NCBI GenBank assembly: GCA_029964075.1
Contig: CM057142.1
Coordinates: forward strand, 25,174,392-25,238,391
Length of the DNA: 64,000 nt
Source of the DNA: Patiria pectinifera
Lineage: Eukaryota; Echinodermata; Asteroidea; Valvatida; Asterinidae
Direction of reading: 5' to 3'
The notes under the pieces were generated by a model. That model did not search any database, was not told the DNA's origin, and saw nothing but the letters and a program-made list of their open reading frames with translations. Both the position numbers and the translations under genes were made by a program. Shown piece after piece: positions 1 through 10,905 of this stretch. Positions within the stretch are counted from its first letter, which is position 1. Every line of letters starts with the position of its first letter.

Positions 1-548
1 GCAACGCTCCCAAAGGAAGTGTCGTGATGGACGTGTGCCGTGACCGGCTGTCCAGGATGTACCACCAGTATCACATTATGCGAGACTTTGTGGGCACCTG
101 GATGGCATTCACCATGGCCGTAGCCACCTGGGGACTGACTGCCCACCTCACCTGGAATTATGTCATCTTCAGCTACTGTCAGACCAAAGACTTGGACGGT
201 CTACCTGTACTCAACCTGCTCATCTGGTCGCAGAAGATCATGTTCTTCGTGCTACCTTCACTGGCAGTAGGTGGGATTAATATCGACTACATGTGGAGGC
301 ACTTCCGCTACATCCTGGCCAATCACGGTCGCCATCGTTACAGCACCTTCTGGCACGCCATCATGAAACATGTCTCTAGAATCAACCTCCTCGGTCAGGG
401 CCTCAGTGCCACTCTTGTCTTCTCCGCCTTGGGGCTGTATCTAGGCCTATCTTTGGGCGACAGTGCACAAAATGTTGCCTTTTGGAACGGCCCTGGCGAG
501 TTTAACGTCAGCATCCACTGCAATTTTACTTCCCATAAATTACATTAG
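1..548 (+). CDS. 3' exon of seven-TM receptor-like gene, copy 1 (5' end outside window)
   Basis: The reading frame is already open at base 3 and ends at TAG 546-548, giving about 181 C-terminal residues. They hold the last three hydrophobic segments of the protein encoded in full at 1094-8752, and an Asn-Phe-Thr glycosylation sequon near the end. The DNA matches 8205-8752 almost base for base, with changes such as His/Asn in the TFW(H/N)AIM stretch, so the two genes are a recent head-to-tail pair. The rest of copy 1 lies upstream of the window. Function is inferred only from the full copy: a multi-pass membrane protein, possibly gustatory-receptor-like. Confidence 0.8.
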   Translation, partial: NAPKGSVVMDVCRDRLSRMYHQYHIMRDFVGTWMAFTMAVATWGLTAHLTWNYVIFSYCQTKDLDGLPVLNLLIWSQKIMFFVLPSLAVGGINIDYMWRHFRYILANHGRHRYSTFWHAIMKHVSRINLLGQGLSATLVFSALGLYLGLSLGDSAQNVAFWNGPGEFNVSIHCNFTSHKLH

Positions 549-1038
549 TATAACTTATGAGTTGATAATATTATTCAACAAACAAAACATGGATGCGGCA
601 GGCCTAAAAAACAGTCAGAGTACATGTGTGTCATGAGAAAGATATCTTGCTATATAGGGCCATCGAAGAGTTTGACGTTTTTTGAAATTGCTTGTTGTTT
701 TACCTAGGAAAGGGCAAATCTGAGATGGCCCTATAGCCAAATATCTTTCTTAAAACATACTCTGAATGTGTGCTAAATGCCATGCTTGTATCAACAAAGT
801 GAGCAATCCCTCCAAATATCTCTACCCGACTATAAAAAATACTGTAAGTCCCTTTATTGTTTGTGTCACATTCAGAGAGCATCATTTCACCAGTTCTGTT
901 TTGATGTAGGCCTACACTTAACAGAAAGTGAAAGTTCGTATAATCAAAGGATGTATGTCATATCCAACGGCTCGGATCCGGAGCATACAAACGAATCAGT
1001 TAGGAAATGGACACAAAAAGTCCGACCTTTCGCCTAGG
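549..1038. other. Short intergenic gap between the tandem receptor-like genes
   Basis: About 490 bases separate the stop of copy 1 from the putative TATA box of copy 2. The only structure seen is an imperfect inverted repeat: the arm around 633-664 (core TATAGGGCCATC) pairs with 722-752 (core GATGGCCCTATA). This looks like a small foldback element of about 150 bp. The promoter of copy 2 must lie in or next to this interval. Confidence 0.5.
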
Positions 1039-1047
1039 TATAAAAAG
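1039..1047 (+). promoter_or_regulatory. Candidate TATA box of receptor-like copy 2
   Basis: TATAAAAAG lies 47 bases upstream of the preferred start codon at 1094. A TATA box normally sits about 30 bases before the transcription start, which would put the cap site near 1070. That would exclude the in-frame ATGs at 1007 and 1055 and leave 1094 (ACAATGG context) as first codon. The evidence is motif and spacing only. Confidence 0.4.
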
Positions 1048-1093
1048 CCGAAACATGGAAATACTAAACATCAGTGAGCAAAACAATCCAACA

Positions 1094-4000
1094 ATGGCTG
1101 GGCGTGAAGAGCTGTACAGCTCTAGCGTTAGCACAGAGGAGACACCTCTAATGTCTTCATCGAGACTCATGACCCAAGATGGTTATCCAAGGAAGATGCA
1201 GCCCTGGCCGCGTCCTCTCACGGTGGCTCTGTGCATCTTGGGCATCTGGCGACCCGGGACCGCTCAACGCGCTACTCGCAATCAGCAGGCCAGTAAGCGC
1301 GTCGGCCACGGACCGCTGCCCCGTGTCTACTCCCACCAGCCCAGCGGCCCGCGTGTGGTAGACAGTAACGGGAACACAGTTGGTATGCCCGGTGCCGATA
1401 GCAGCGGCGAGGGTCTGGTAGCAGTGACCGGGGACGGCGGTGATCAAGACAGTCTTCCTCCGTTGAGCTGGAGTCAGAGCGTTGGGAGTGAGGAGTGCCG
1501 CTTGGATGACACGCAGTGTGATATCTGTTACAACAATTCCGAGGCGTTGTATGATTTGAAAACCACTGATACAGGTAAGTTCCGAACGTGAATCAGGATC
1601 AACTTGGGGCAAGGGAGGGATTCAGTAAGTTCAGTTTATTAAATATTCAGAAAGTTATGAAACACAAACGAAATTCAAACAACAAGTCCAAAACATTCGG
1701 AAAAATATTTTGGTTTTCCTCTTCTTTTGTATAGATTGCTGGATATTTTCAAATTAATGTTCGGTAAGTTTACAATAATAGTTGGTGCCTATTTAAAACA
1801 AAAGGAAATATATAATATAGAGCCATTATTCTTATAAAAATGGAAGAAAAAGATGAATACACTGTAGCTGGGAAGTACATTACATGTATTAACCAAAAGA
1901 ATCTTAAAGTTGCATACCTCGTGCTGTTCAATAAACGGAATTTTGTTTTTCTCCGAGTGGTAAGACATCTGCACTAGAAAGCAGGAGGTCGTGGGTTCGA
2001 GTCCCACCCGAGTGATTTTTTCCAACTTTCACTCGGGAGGTAACACACTGAGTATACAGTGTTTTAAAAACGTCGGTGAAGGGCAAAAACCTAATTTGAA
2101 TTATTATCTTGCTGAGAAATGTTTGTTGAGACTTTAGAATTCACAGAGTCAGTTTCGAGTAAATAGAACCAATAAAATCGGCTTCCTATTGACACAGTGG
2201 GTATACTAAGGCCTATACTTCTCCTTTTCAGCCATATGGTTGCGAACGCGAAAGCGTGCCGGTTGTCAAGTAAAGCTAATCCGATTACTTACTTAGACGC
2301 TGTAACAGAGCAGTGAAATTCGTGACCCCTCCCCCCCCCCCAAAAAAAATGGCCTTTTGAACGTTGTGTTTCTCAGAAAATATGCTCAGTATGATTGAAA
2401 TGTTAAATAATAACGGAAGAAATAATTCTAAACTTCATGTCATTGGTTACTGGTAAAGCTGACCTTCAAATCTGGAAGAAATCGTTCGAAAACTTCCCCA
2501 AATCTATGTATTTACACCAATTTCTAAGAATCTACTGAAGTTGTTATTTCACGAGTAGTTGAACACTTATATCATCTAAGTATATTACGAATTTCAGCTT
2601 AATACGTTGTTGCTTACGCTTGCGCTACACCTTGAACTACCTCTAAGGAAATTTTCGACAAGGATGTTTTGCCGACCCACCCACGTGCATTGTTCAGCAA
2701 AGCGCCGTATGCGCTATACAGTTGACCGATTTCGGCCCGACAACACAAGACGACGGGCATAATCATTAGCGTCACTCGGTGTGACTTGGCGTGGGTCTGG
2801 TATCGACCAAAGGAAGCTGGCAAAAAGGGGTGATATTTATCAATTAATATCTCGTGAAGGAGGGTTTTATGCAAATGTTTACTGCACATCATAATGGATA
2901 GGAACCTTAATATATTTGCGAGACTTGAAAAGATTGACAGACATTGCTAACGCCAGTGTTACAGCTTTCAAATATGCAGGCAGCCAGGACTATTTTTCTA
3001 ATTTCAATGAGAAGTAAAGAACATATCACAACGATTTTTAGCACATAATTACTTGGATCATTATAAGGGAAATAAACCCTGAAAGTTGCATGAAGATACG
3101 GTCTTCCAAACTGGAGAAATTTAAATTTCAAAGATTTCGCCCGCCTGGGTGAACATGTCTGTGTACATGTAGGTTCATTCAAAATAAAGCGTATTACGAA
3201 ACCTTTAGAAATCGCCCTTCGCAACCACATGGCTGTTTTGATGAAAGAAAGTCACGTTAGACCAGCGGCGGCGGAACGGTTTTCAAACGGGGGGAGGGGG
3301 TCATCACCAAAAAGGGGCACTTAATTGCTTCATCCGCGCTGAAATGTCGACACAGTTTTTTTTCACCGCAAGGGGCACATTATGATCGAGGGGGCCCACT
3401 TACGTCAGCAAGAGGGGCATTTGGGTAAATCTGTAGGGCAAAGTGCCCCCCAGCCCCCGGTTCCGCCGGCCCTGCATTAGACAACACAATGCAAAAGTAT
3501 ATATAAATAATTATATATCAAAACAGAAAGAGCATGAACTACGTGTACAAATTAACACTAAACTATATGTAATGTGCAAGAATTATCCACTACATATGGG
3601 TTAGGCAAACACAAAACAGGAACGAATTATTTTACAAAACAATAAATGTTCGACTATAAACTGTGGGGTCTCCACCACAGACATTCTTGCATAGACACAT
3701 GAAGAAGATGCTACCTATTGCATTTACTATTTTCTTTTATAGTTTAGCAACTCGCTCTGTACCGCCAGTTGCCATGGATAAGATAAAGGAAAGCTCATTT
3801 TCAACACAACATGAATACAATTTAAAGGGTGACCAATCTGATAACAACATGAAACAAAAATCATGAGCTCAAAAGGAAACATTTGTGATATTGAAACCGA
3901 GGATGTAAACGCTCTCGTTTGTTTTGAGGATTTTTAAAAAGCAATGTTCTCAGGGGAAAGTTTTGGATTTCACAGCCTGAACTCTCTGTGTCACAGGAAA

Positions 4001-7000
4001 TGACAATGCCAGTCAATGTAAACATTTCTGTTTCGGGTGCATGATACATGAATATGTTCAACTCTGACCGATTGAATAGACCAGGATTTCAAAAGCCAGT
4101 AGGTCCGCGACCGACATGGGCGTCGCCAGGATTTTTTTCTAGAGGGGGGCAAAACATATATTTCCCAAAAAAATCTTGTATTTCTCAATATACTCTTGAT
4201 TTATCAGTTTAAGAGGGGGCAGGGAATTCCCCCCCCCCCCATTAAATTTACACCACTATGACTTCGCGCCTCTTTTTCAACACAACATGAATACAACTTA
4301 AAGGGTGACCAATCTGATAACAACATGAAACAAAAATCATGAGCTCAAAAGGAAACATTTGTGATATTGAAACCGAGGATGTAAACGCTCTCGTTTGTTT
4401 TGAGGATTTTTTAAAAAACAATGTTCTCAGGGGAAAATTTGGGATTTCACAGTCTGAACTCTCTGTGTTGTTGCTGCCACAGGAAATGACAATGCAAGTC
4501 AATGTAAACATTTCTGTTTTGGGTGCGTGATACATGAATATGTTCAACTCTGACCGATTGAATGGACCAGGATTTCAAAAGCCAGTAGGTCCGCGACCGA
4601 CATGGGCGTCGACAGGATTTTTTCTAGAGTGGGGCAAAACATATATTTTCCAAAAAATTATTGTATTTATCAACTTATACTCTTGATTTATCAGTTTAAG
4701 AGGGGGCAGGGAAATTTGGCCCCCCCCCCCACCCATTAAATTTACACCACTATGACTTCGCGCCTCTTTTTCTTTTTTCTTTTTAGCTGTTTCGGTGTGT
4801 ACACCTTCCACCAGTCCACTTTTCCACGTTTCTTCCACCAGTCCACTTTGGCACTTTTTTAAAATCCGAATGATTTCAGACTTGGTACATACTTAGAACA
4901 CCACCCATAGATGGTCCTTGAAGAAATTCGTGATCGTGACGTCATCAGGTGTCGGGTTACGTCACATTAAAGATGCATTTTCCCCCATATGTTTTGTACA
5001 CGTATTAAAACACTCCATTTTGGCATCTTCGTAAATCCAATCGACCTCAGACTTGATACATACTTAGACCCCCACCCACAGATGGTCTTAGAAGAAATTC
5101 GTGATCGTGACGTCATCAGGTGTCGGGTTACGTCACATTAAAGATGTATTTTCCCCCATATGTTTTGTACACGTATTAAAACACTCCATTTTGGCATCTT
5201 CGTAAATCCAATCGACCTCAGACTTGATACATACTTAGACCCCCACCCACAGATGGTCTTAGAAGAAATTCGTGATCGTGACGTCATCAGGTGTCGGGTT
5301 ACGTCACATTAAAGACGCATTTTTCCCCATATGTTTTGTACACGTTTTTCTTCAAACCTTACACTTGGGCACTTTCGTATGTCTTTACACTTGGCAGACA
5401 CTTAGACAAGCAACCGAAGATGGTCCCTGATGATTTTTGTAACGATGACGTCATGTGTCACGTGACGGCATATTAAATGTGCATTTTGCAAATCGCTTAA
5501 ACTTCTGAAGTACAAGTCCGATTGGATGGAAACTTGATAGGCACTCATACTGAGTTGTGTTTAAGATGAAAATTCAAGTAATGTCATCATGAAATGTCAT
5601 GTGACATCTCTTAAAGGGGATTTTTTGTTTCTATTATAGGCCTATATCTACAGAACTATATATGTTTCATTTGGTTGTAACTTGACATGTACATATATAA
5701 TGTGCTGTTATAGATGACATTTTTAGTGACGTCACTAATTGTTCATCACATGCACAGAGTATTTCAAATATCCGAAACAGCTTGTGTTTGTCCACAAACA
5801 CATTTCTAGTTTGTTTTTTTTTGTTTTTTTTCCAGGGGGGGGGGCGCCTTGCTCCCCCCTCCCCCCTCGCGACGCCCATGGCGACCGATTTCCGCCTTAC
5901 AGCAGCCTCTTTCGCTTCCGACGTATCCTTTTATTAAAAAATAAAATAAAATAAAATACCACAATGTGTGTCAACAGAATCAAGGAATTACTAATTCCTT
6001 GATTCTGGCAGCAAGTCATTTTTGCAAGTCCAAGTCAAGTCACAAGTCATTGTTTGCAAGTCCAAGTCAAGTCACAAGTCATTAGGTCCAGTCACAAGTC
6101 AAGTCACAAGTCATTAGGTCCAGTCACAAGTCAAGTCACAAGTCATTTGGTCTAAAAACAAGTCAAGTCACAAGTATCTTTGTCCAAGAACACGTCAAGT
6201 TGCACATTATTTTGTCCAGCTGTAAAAGCTAAAAGAATTAACCTGGCGTCAACTTACGAGTTATTTTGAACATGCCTCCTTAATTCCCCTTTTTCAATGT
6301 GTTTCAATTACTATTCTTGTAGTTTATCACATATCTGTCGGATATTAGCCCTTTGTATACTTTAATAAATTTACTTTACATTGTAGAAATAAATGTTGAG
6401 ATGACAGTGAATAAAAGACTCCACTCACTCGATTACATGTAGTATACTAACACTTTATTGTTCAATTTTCATGTATACTAAACGCCTACCAATGGGTTAG
6501 GCTATCCGGTATTTTACATGCAATTGACAAAGGCCTGCTTTCTTTTCATGAAAGGTTCCTTTCAAAGTTTGTTCAACCAATACTTTAAGCAAGAGACAAT
6601 TGGTTATTGAAAACTTTAGTTTGTTGTGACAGTCTTATTGAAAACTTTTGAAACTAGTGGGAACTATTTATTTTACTGGATTCAGTCACTGAGGTCTATT
6701 TTCTGGAATGAAAAAGCCAATTAAAAGTATAATAGCTTAATTAAAGTGTATTGGGTCGCTCGAGTAGCGTCTGACTTGGGTTGGTAACAAGTCATTTTTT
6801 GCAATCCCAAGTCAAGTCACAAGTCATTGTTTGCAAGTCCAAGTCAAGTCACAAGTCAGAGCTGGTATTTACAAGTCAAGTCACAAGTCACAAAAATAGC
6901 GACTCGAGTCCGACTCGAGTCCAAGTCACATGACTCGAGTCAGCAACTCTGGGAATTAGGCCATAGGTGCAAGGGCGGATCCAGAACACACATTTTTTTT

Positions 7001-8752
7001 TTGAGGGGGGGGGGCCAAAAACATTGTTCCCCCCAAAAAATTGACTCAAATTTTATGGCCCCGAATTTTTTTTAATTGCTCTGTGGTCCTATCTGAGGCA
7101 AGTTCTGACCACTTTAACCAAAAGATGGTGGTATACGCAGTGGCTGCCTTTTTTGCGATGTCACTTTAAAGAAATAAATGGGTTCGTTTGGGGGGCATGG
7201 CCGCCGTTGCCCCCCCCCCCCCGGATCCGCCGTTGCATAGGTATATGGTATAGTAGGGTCGGGTAGCGGGCGACCCAACAAACTGTACTATGCTTGGACA
7301 TCTAATGTTGTCTTTTGATAATGAAAATGTCCAGACTTTAACTGCAAGAAAGCGAAGGCCAGGCACGAAAGCCACAATTTCTTTCATGCACAAGAAAACG
7401 ACATCTATACCCTCTTATATGTCTAGCTGGGAACGGGCCAGATTTTTGTCACTTAAAAAAAGGTTAAATGGTAGCATCATGTACATGTATGTAAAGAGGC
7501 CGCCGTGCAGTGTTTATTGTATTGTTCATTGGTTATGAATTCATCACCTGTACGCAAGACCTTAGATTCTCATCCCCCCCCCCCCAAAAAAAATGAAAAC
7601 AAAAACAAACCTTCAGGTCTTCACAGCATCATGTAAAATGTAATCGTGGCAATGTATATGTTTGTTTTATTTGCAGATGGCAAGTTCAAGAAGCTGTTCT
7701 ACAACGGAGTGATGTTACTGTATCTCGTAACCCTGACTGGCTTCATGACCTATGACTTTGTCGCCTACTTCGAGGTCTTCTGGGGCCATTTGCAAAATGT
7801 CCTCATCCTCGTCTCCTACTTCACCTATCTGTTCCAGGTGATAGTGGTCCCGGTCTTTGTGTTGCTCACTCGCTTCATTGACTGGTTTCATCTTTTGGAT
7901 AAAGACTGCACCTGGGTTGCTCTGCACAGCGATTTCATCTTCCAACGATCTCAGTACCTCCGACATGGCTCGGGTGCAGCATCCTTCCTGAGTCTCGGTC
8001 TGTTCCTGACTTGGCCGATCATCAACGGTGTCCTGAGGATTATCTACGATTGGGTGTACCGACCAGGTGGGGATATCCACGCCGTCATCAGCCGCTGGTG
8101 CGCCATGGCTTCTTACATCGTCTACGGATCCTTCTGCTATCTTGTCTACGCCCAGCGGAGGTCGTTGCAGAAAGAGTTCCGCGTGGTAGCTCACTTCGTG
8201 GCCAGCAACGCTCCCAAAGGAAGTGTCGTCATGGACGTTTGCCGTGACCGGCTGTCCAGGATGTACCACCAGTATCACATTATGCGAGACTTTGTGGGCA
8301 CCTGGATGGCATTCACCATGGCCGTAGCCACCTGGGGACTGACTGCCCACCTCACCTGGAATTATGTCATCTTCAGCTACTGTCAGACCAAAGACTTGGA
8401 CGGTCTACCTGTACTCAACCTGCTCATCTGGTCGCAGAAGATCATGTTCTTCGTGCTACCTTCACTGGCAGTAGGTGGGATTAATATCGACTACATGTGG
8501 AGGCACTTTCGCTACATCCTGGCCAATCACGGTCGCCATCGTTACAGCACCTTCTGGAACGCCATCATGAAGCATGTCTCTAGAGTCAACCTCCTCGGGC
8601 AGGGCCTCAGTGCCACTCTTGTCTTCTCCGCCTTGGGGCTGTATCTAGGCCTATCGTTGGGCGACAGTGCACAAAATGTTGCCTTTTGGAACGGCCCTGG
8701 CGAGTTTAACATCAGCATCTACTGCAATTTCACCTCCCATAAATTACGTTAA
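1094..8752 (+). CDS. Seven-TM receptor-like protein, copy 2 (two exons: 1094-1574, 7677-8752)
   Basis: Exon 1 ends in CAG|GTAAGT at 1574/1575 and exon 2 follows TTATTTGCAG at 7676. Both boundaries are phase 1, and joining them gives an open frame of 518 residues ending at TAA 8750-8752. Exon 1 (about 160 residues) is hydrophilic, Ser/Thr-rich, with a Cys cluster near its end (ECRLDDTQCDIC). Exon 2 has seven hydrophobic segments at about 168-192, 205-232, 262-290, 300-325, 365-392, 405-432 and 470-492. A long intracellular N-terminus plus seven segments fits insect-type gustatory-receptor-like (GRL) proteins of deuterostomes, but I do not see the classic TM7 motif, so the family call is tentative. 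The start at 1094 is chosen from the TATA position; 1007 and 1055 are in-frame alternatives. The 6.1 kb intron is packed with repeats. The tandem arrangement suggests a small lineage-expanded sensory family. Confidence 0.7.
1950..2100 (+). repeat. tRNA-derived SINE, copy 1
   Basis: The head resembles a tRNA: a degenerate A-box region (GAGTGGTAAGACATCTG) and a perfect pol III B box (GGTTCGAGTCC at about 1996). A non-tRNA body follows (CACTCGGGAGGTAACAC, then GAAGGGCAAAAACCTAATTTGA). The same head and body occur in reverse orientation at about 32250-32410, which shows a dispersed family rather than a tRNA gene. This copy is truncated at its 5' end and sits in the receptor intron. Confidence 0.7.
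2101..3262. other. Intronic stretch with no recognised feature
   Basis: AT-rich intron DNA of the receptor-like gene. It has a short C run followed by A run near 2329-2348. The open frames here are short and show no family resemblance, so I see no gene in it. Confidence 0.5.
3263..3474. mobile_element. hAT-like MITE, 212 bp, G-rich
   Basis: The left end CAGCGGCGGCGGAACGG mirrors the right end CCGGTTCCGCCGGCCCTG. Both fit the YARNG start of hAT terminal repeats. Flanks CGTTAGAC (3255-3262) and CATTAGAC (3475-3482) are 8-bp target duplications with one mismatch. The inside has G runs and no coding capacity, so it depends on a transposase elsewhere. Confidence 0.7.
3797..4770. repeat. Direct tandem duplication, 476-bp period
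   Basis: The block beginning TCAACACAACATGAATACAA at 3801 recurs at 4277 and both copies run to ACTTCGCGCCTCTTTTTC. Each copy holds former flanking DNA plus the first roughly 160 bp of the hAT-like element that starts CATGGGCGTCGC. The duplication therefore happened after that insertion and copied its left junction. The join is at a short T-rich microhomology (TTTTTC). Differences include a small insertion in copy 2 near 4468 and changed C-run lengths. Confidence 0.85.
4601..5880. mobile_element. hAT-like non-autonomous element with internal 171-bp array
   Basis: Ends are CATGGGCGTCG and GCGACGCCCATG. The exact 8-bp direct repeat GCGACCGA flanks both sides (4593-4600 and 5881-5888). A shorter relative with its own 8-bp duplication is at 42001-42239 and lacks the 171-bp array, which shows that the array is a variable internal module. 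There is no transposase frame. It lies in the intron of the receptor-like gene. Because of the tandem duplication at 3797-4770, an additional left end with its flank is present at 4107-4115. Confidence 0.8.
4838..5760. repeat. 171-bp tandem array, grading into divergent units
   Basis: The marker CGTGATCGTGACGTCATCAG occurs at 4929, 5100 and 5271, an exact 171-bp period. A fourth unit about 168 bp further on (GATGACGTCATG, near 5445) is diverged. Fainter units near 5581 and 5728 keep only the TGACGTCA-like core. The array lies inside the hAT-like element at 4601-5880. Identity falls from left to right. Confidence 0.85.
6003..6951. mobile_element. AAGTC-array hAT-like element, copy 1
   Basis: The ends are short reiterations of CAAGTCAAGTCACAAGTCA and the right end is TGACTCGAGTCAGCAACTCTG-like. 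About 580 bp of internal sequence matches the copy at 18319-19142. The right flank is GGAATTAG. The left side carries GGAATTAC inside a 33-base palindrome (5975-6007) that has replaced the expected CAGAGG end. It does not encode a protein. It sits in the receptor intron. Confidence 0.7.
6970..7235. mobile_element. hAT-like MITE, G-run family, copy A (266 bp)
   Basis: Terminal inverted repeats are CAAGGGCGGATCC and GGATCCGCCGTTG. Flanks CATAGGTG (6962-6969) and CATAGGTA (7236-7243) form an 8-bp target duplication with one mismatch. Poly-G/poly-C tracts lie just inside both ends. Two relatives at 9209-9517 and 20545-20858 share the internal GACCACTTTAACC and GATGGTGGT segments. No coding capacity. 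Confidence 0.8.
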
Positions 8753-9208
8753 TGGGTTCAAATATTTCAACAAACACAAGTCGATGCGGCAGGGCAAATA
8801 GGCCCTACTAACTATATTAGTTCACTCGATGAGCGCAATTATTGATCAGCGCCAATTTCCCTTCAAAAATCGGAATGATTTTCCGAAAAGCAGGTCCTAT
8901 AGCAATCGATTTACTTCTTCCGCTTGATTAACTGCAAACATGCATGTTTCTAGTCTAGAAATTTAAATTATGTGACATAAAGATATAAGTTAGTCTGTAG
9001 GCCTATTTATGAGACGTTTGCGGAGTAACTTGAACGGAGACGCAAACCTCGAATTAGCGCATTCTAAAAAAGAGCCTACTCTTCATCTGTAGCAATGGGC
9101 AGGATGTACATGTACATATAAACAGTCTTCAATTTATCAGGCTAGCCCTATAGGTATTGGATTTGTAGTTTTACATTTGTATAACTGTTTTACACTTGAG
9201 GATACATA
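8753..9208. other. Downstream region of receptor-like gene
   Basis: The 3' untranslated region and flank of the receptor gene. No clear AATAAA signal right after the stop and no gene is seen before the MITE at 9209. Confidence 0.4.
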
Positions 9209-9517
9209 CAAGGGCGAATCCAGAACTTTGGGGGGGGGGGGCAAAACAAATTTGGGTCCCCAAAAAATGTGTCCCAAAAATTACGGCTTGGGGTTCGGGG
9301 CCCCGAAAATTGTTTGGATTCTAGATGCTCTGTGGTGCGATCTGCTGAGGCAATTTCTGACCACTTTAACCAAATCTTTTGAAGAAGAAGATGGTGGTGT
9401 AGCCTACGCAGTGCCTGCCTATATTGCGACGTCACTTAAAACAAAAAATGCGTTCTTTTTTTTTAGGGGGGGGGGGGCGGGCATGTCCCGCGTTGGCTCC
9501 CCCCGGATCCGCCCTTG
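9209..9517. mobile_element. hAT-like MITE, G-run family, copy B (309 bp)
   Basis: Ends are CAAGGGCGAATCC and GGATCCGCCCTTG. Flanks GATACATA (9201-9208) and GATGCATA (9518-9525) are an 8-bp duplication with one mismatch. The internal sequence matches copies A and C, including CTCTGTGGTGCGATCTGC. Non-coding. Confidence 0.8.
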
Positions 9518-10599
9518 GATGCATATAGTAATTGTATATATCTTATATTATTGTTTGCTGTATATATAAATCACCCATTGTTGCTTTCTTGATTATTCCT
9601 AGATAACAAAGAACATAATTATCTAATTAAGTTTTTATAAGTTTTCCCTCCCGACGTTCGAGAAGCAAACAGTACATTGCTTTCAAACATTTTGCATGTG
9701 TGTCGTGGTTGATTGAACGTGGTTTTTATTGTCCAGCGAGGACCGCTGGAAATAACGGCAAGGGCGGGGCCTTTTTTTCTTTTACTTTTAATCATTTTAC
9801 ATTTTTTCGTTGTTTGTAAAATACAGTCATTTAGATCGAGCCCAAAATGTCTTCTAGTTATTCAGGTTAGTCTGCAAGTATGTAGAATTCACTGTACAAC
9901 TCGGTATTAAAAGTTGCATAATTTTCAAGTTGAACGTTTTGTTTCAACGAATAATCTACGTTAATTCCATTGACGGCGTCTGCAATCCTCTGGCAAAGGG
10001 GCTTTCATTTGATGCACAAATGAACCCGCCCAGCGAGAGCCGTATTATTCTCGGACCGCAAGAGATGGACTTTTTCGTTCGAAGTCTCACTCAAAGTGAA
10101 TACATTTCAAATTGCCACGAAAATAGCAATTAAAATAGTATATCTATTTTTCGGAATGAAACTCGAAATAGCACGGGGAATGCAAGTTTGACAGATGAAA
10201 CGCACTTAACCATGTACATGTATATGAAATTCATTCCCACTTAGCTGTAATTTATGCCTCTACATTCGGTCCAGTCTCTCGTTGCGGCGTTCGAAAAACC
10301 TACGTCTGAATTTACTTCCAGATTCGCGAAACTGCACCGTGAGCAATAACCTGAACAGCAGCGTAACTCAGGTCCAATTTGCATGGTTCCAATTTGCTAA
10401 TTTCTCAAGTTTCTTGGGAGGGCACAGACCTAGAGTCTGCGGGGGTGCCCCTTGTCCACGCCCCCATAATTACATCTCAATTGCGTTCATGTTCAGAAAT
10501 AGTCATAGGCGATGTGAAAACAGTTATTGAGAAGTGAAGCGACCGTTGGCATCAGCCTATAAAGGCGCCAAGTTTGATAACGCTTTACTCGAGGATTGC
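9518..10599. other. Intergenic stretch, no gene recognised
   Basis: Mixed-composition DNA with only short open frames and no protein motif I recognise. I do not see a repeat family member here. Confidence 0.4.
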
Positions 10600-10905
10600 G
10601 TACTTCCGAGGTACAACCCCTGCATTCCATGCATGACCACAAATCTCCATACGTCTCCCTGCTAGAGCCGTTGGGCTCTTAACCACGTGACGAATTCGCA
10701 CTCCTTGCCTGCCTCACCAGCTTGCATCCACTTGCCTTCTTCGTCCATGTCAGTGCAGCCGATCCAGACTTTGCCATCACTTGGGAGATTCTTCTTTATC
10801 ATCTCCCTGATGAACTGATTCTAATCGGGGGAGTCAGGAACCACCATTCCACCAGCACACATGGCAGAGCAGGCCTGACATGCCTCATCTCATCATTGCT
10901 GTCAG
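10600..10905 (-). pseudogene. C-type lectin-like domain fragment, broken
   Basis: Read on the - strand, the segment gives the middle of a C-type lectin fold: ACSAMCAGGMVVPDSP, then FIREMIKKNLPSDGKVWIG, then CTDMDEEGKWMQAG and CEFVTW. The WIG...D..EG.W signature and following W are typical of the family, which binds carbohydrate or other ligands outside the cell. A TAG at 10821-10823 interrupts the frame after PDSPD. The continuation EPNGSSRE appears in another frame just after CEFVTW (near 10682). No neighbouring exon is seen. It is best read as a decayed copy. Confidence 0.65.

Noticed and set aside
1957-2016. A functional tRNA gene
   Set aside because: The B box is perfect but the head cannot be folded convincingly, and the same head plus non-tRNA body recurs elsewhere, so it is a SINE.
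7715-8350. A 211-residue open frame on the - strand
   Set aside because: It is the antisense shadow of receptor exon 2, and the + strand protein has coherent membrane segments.
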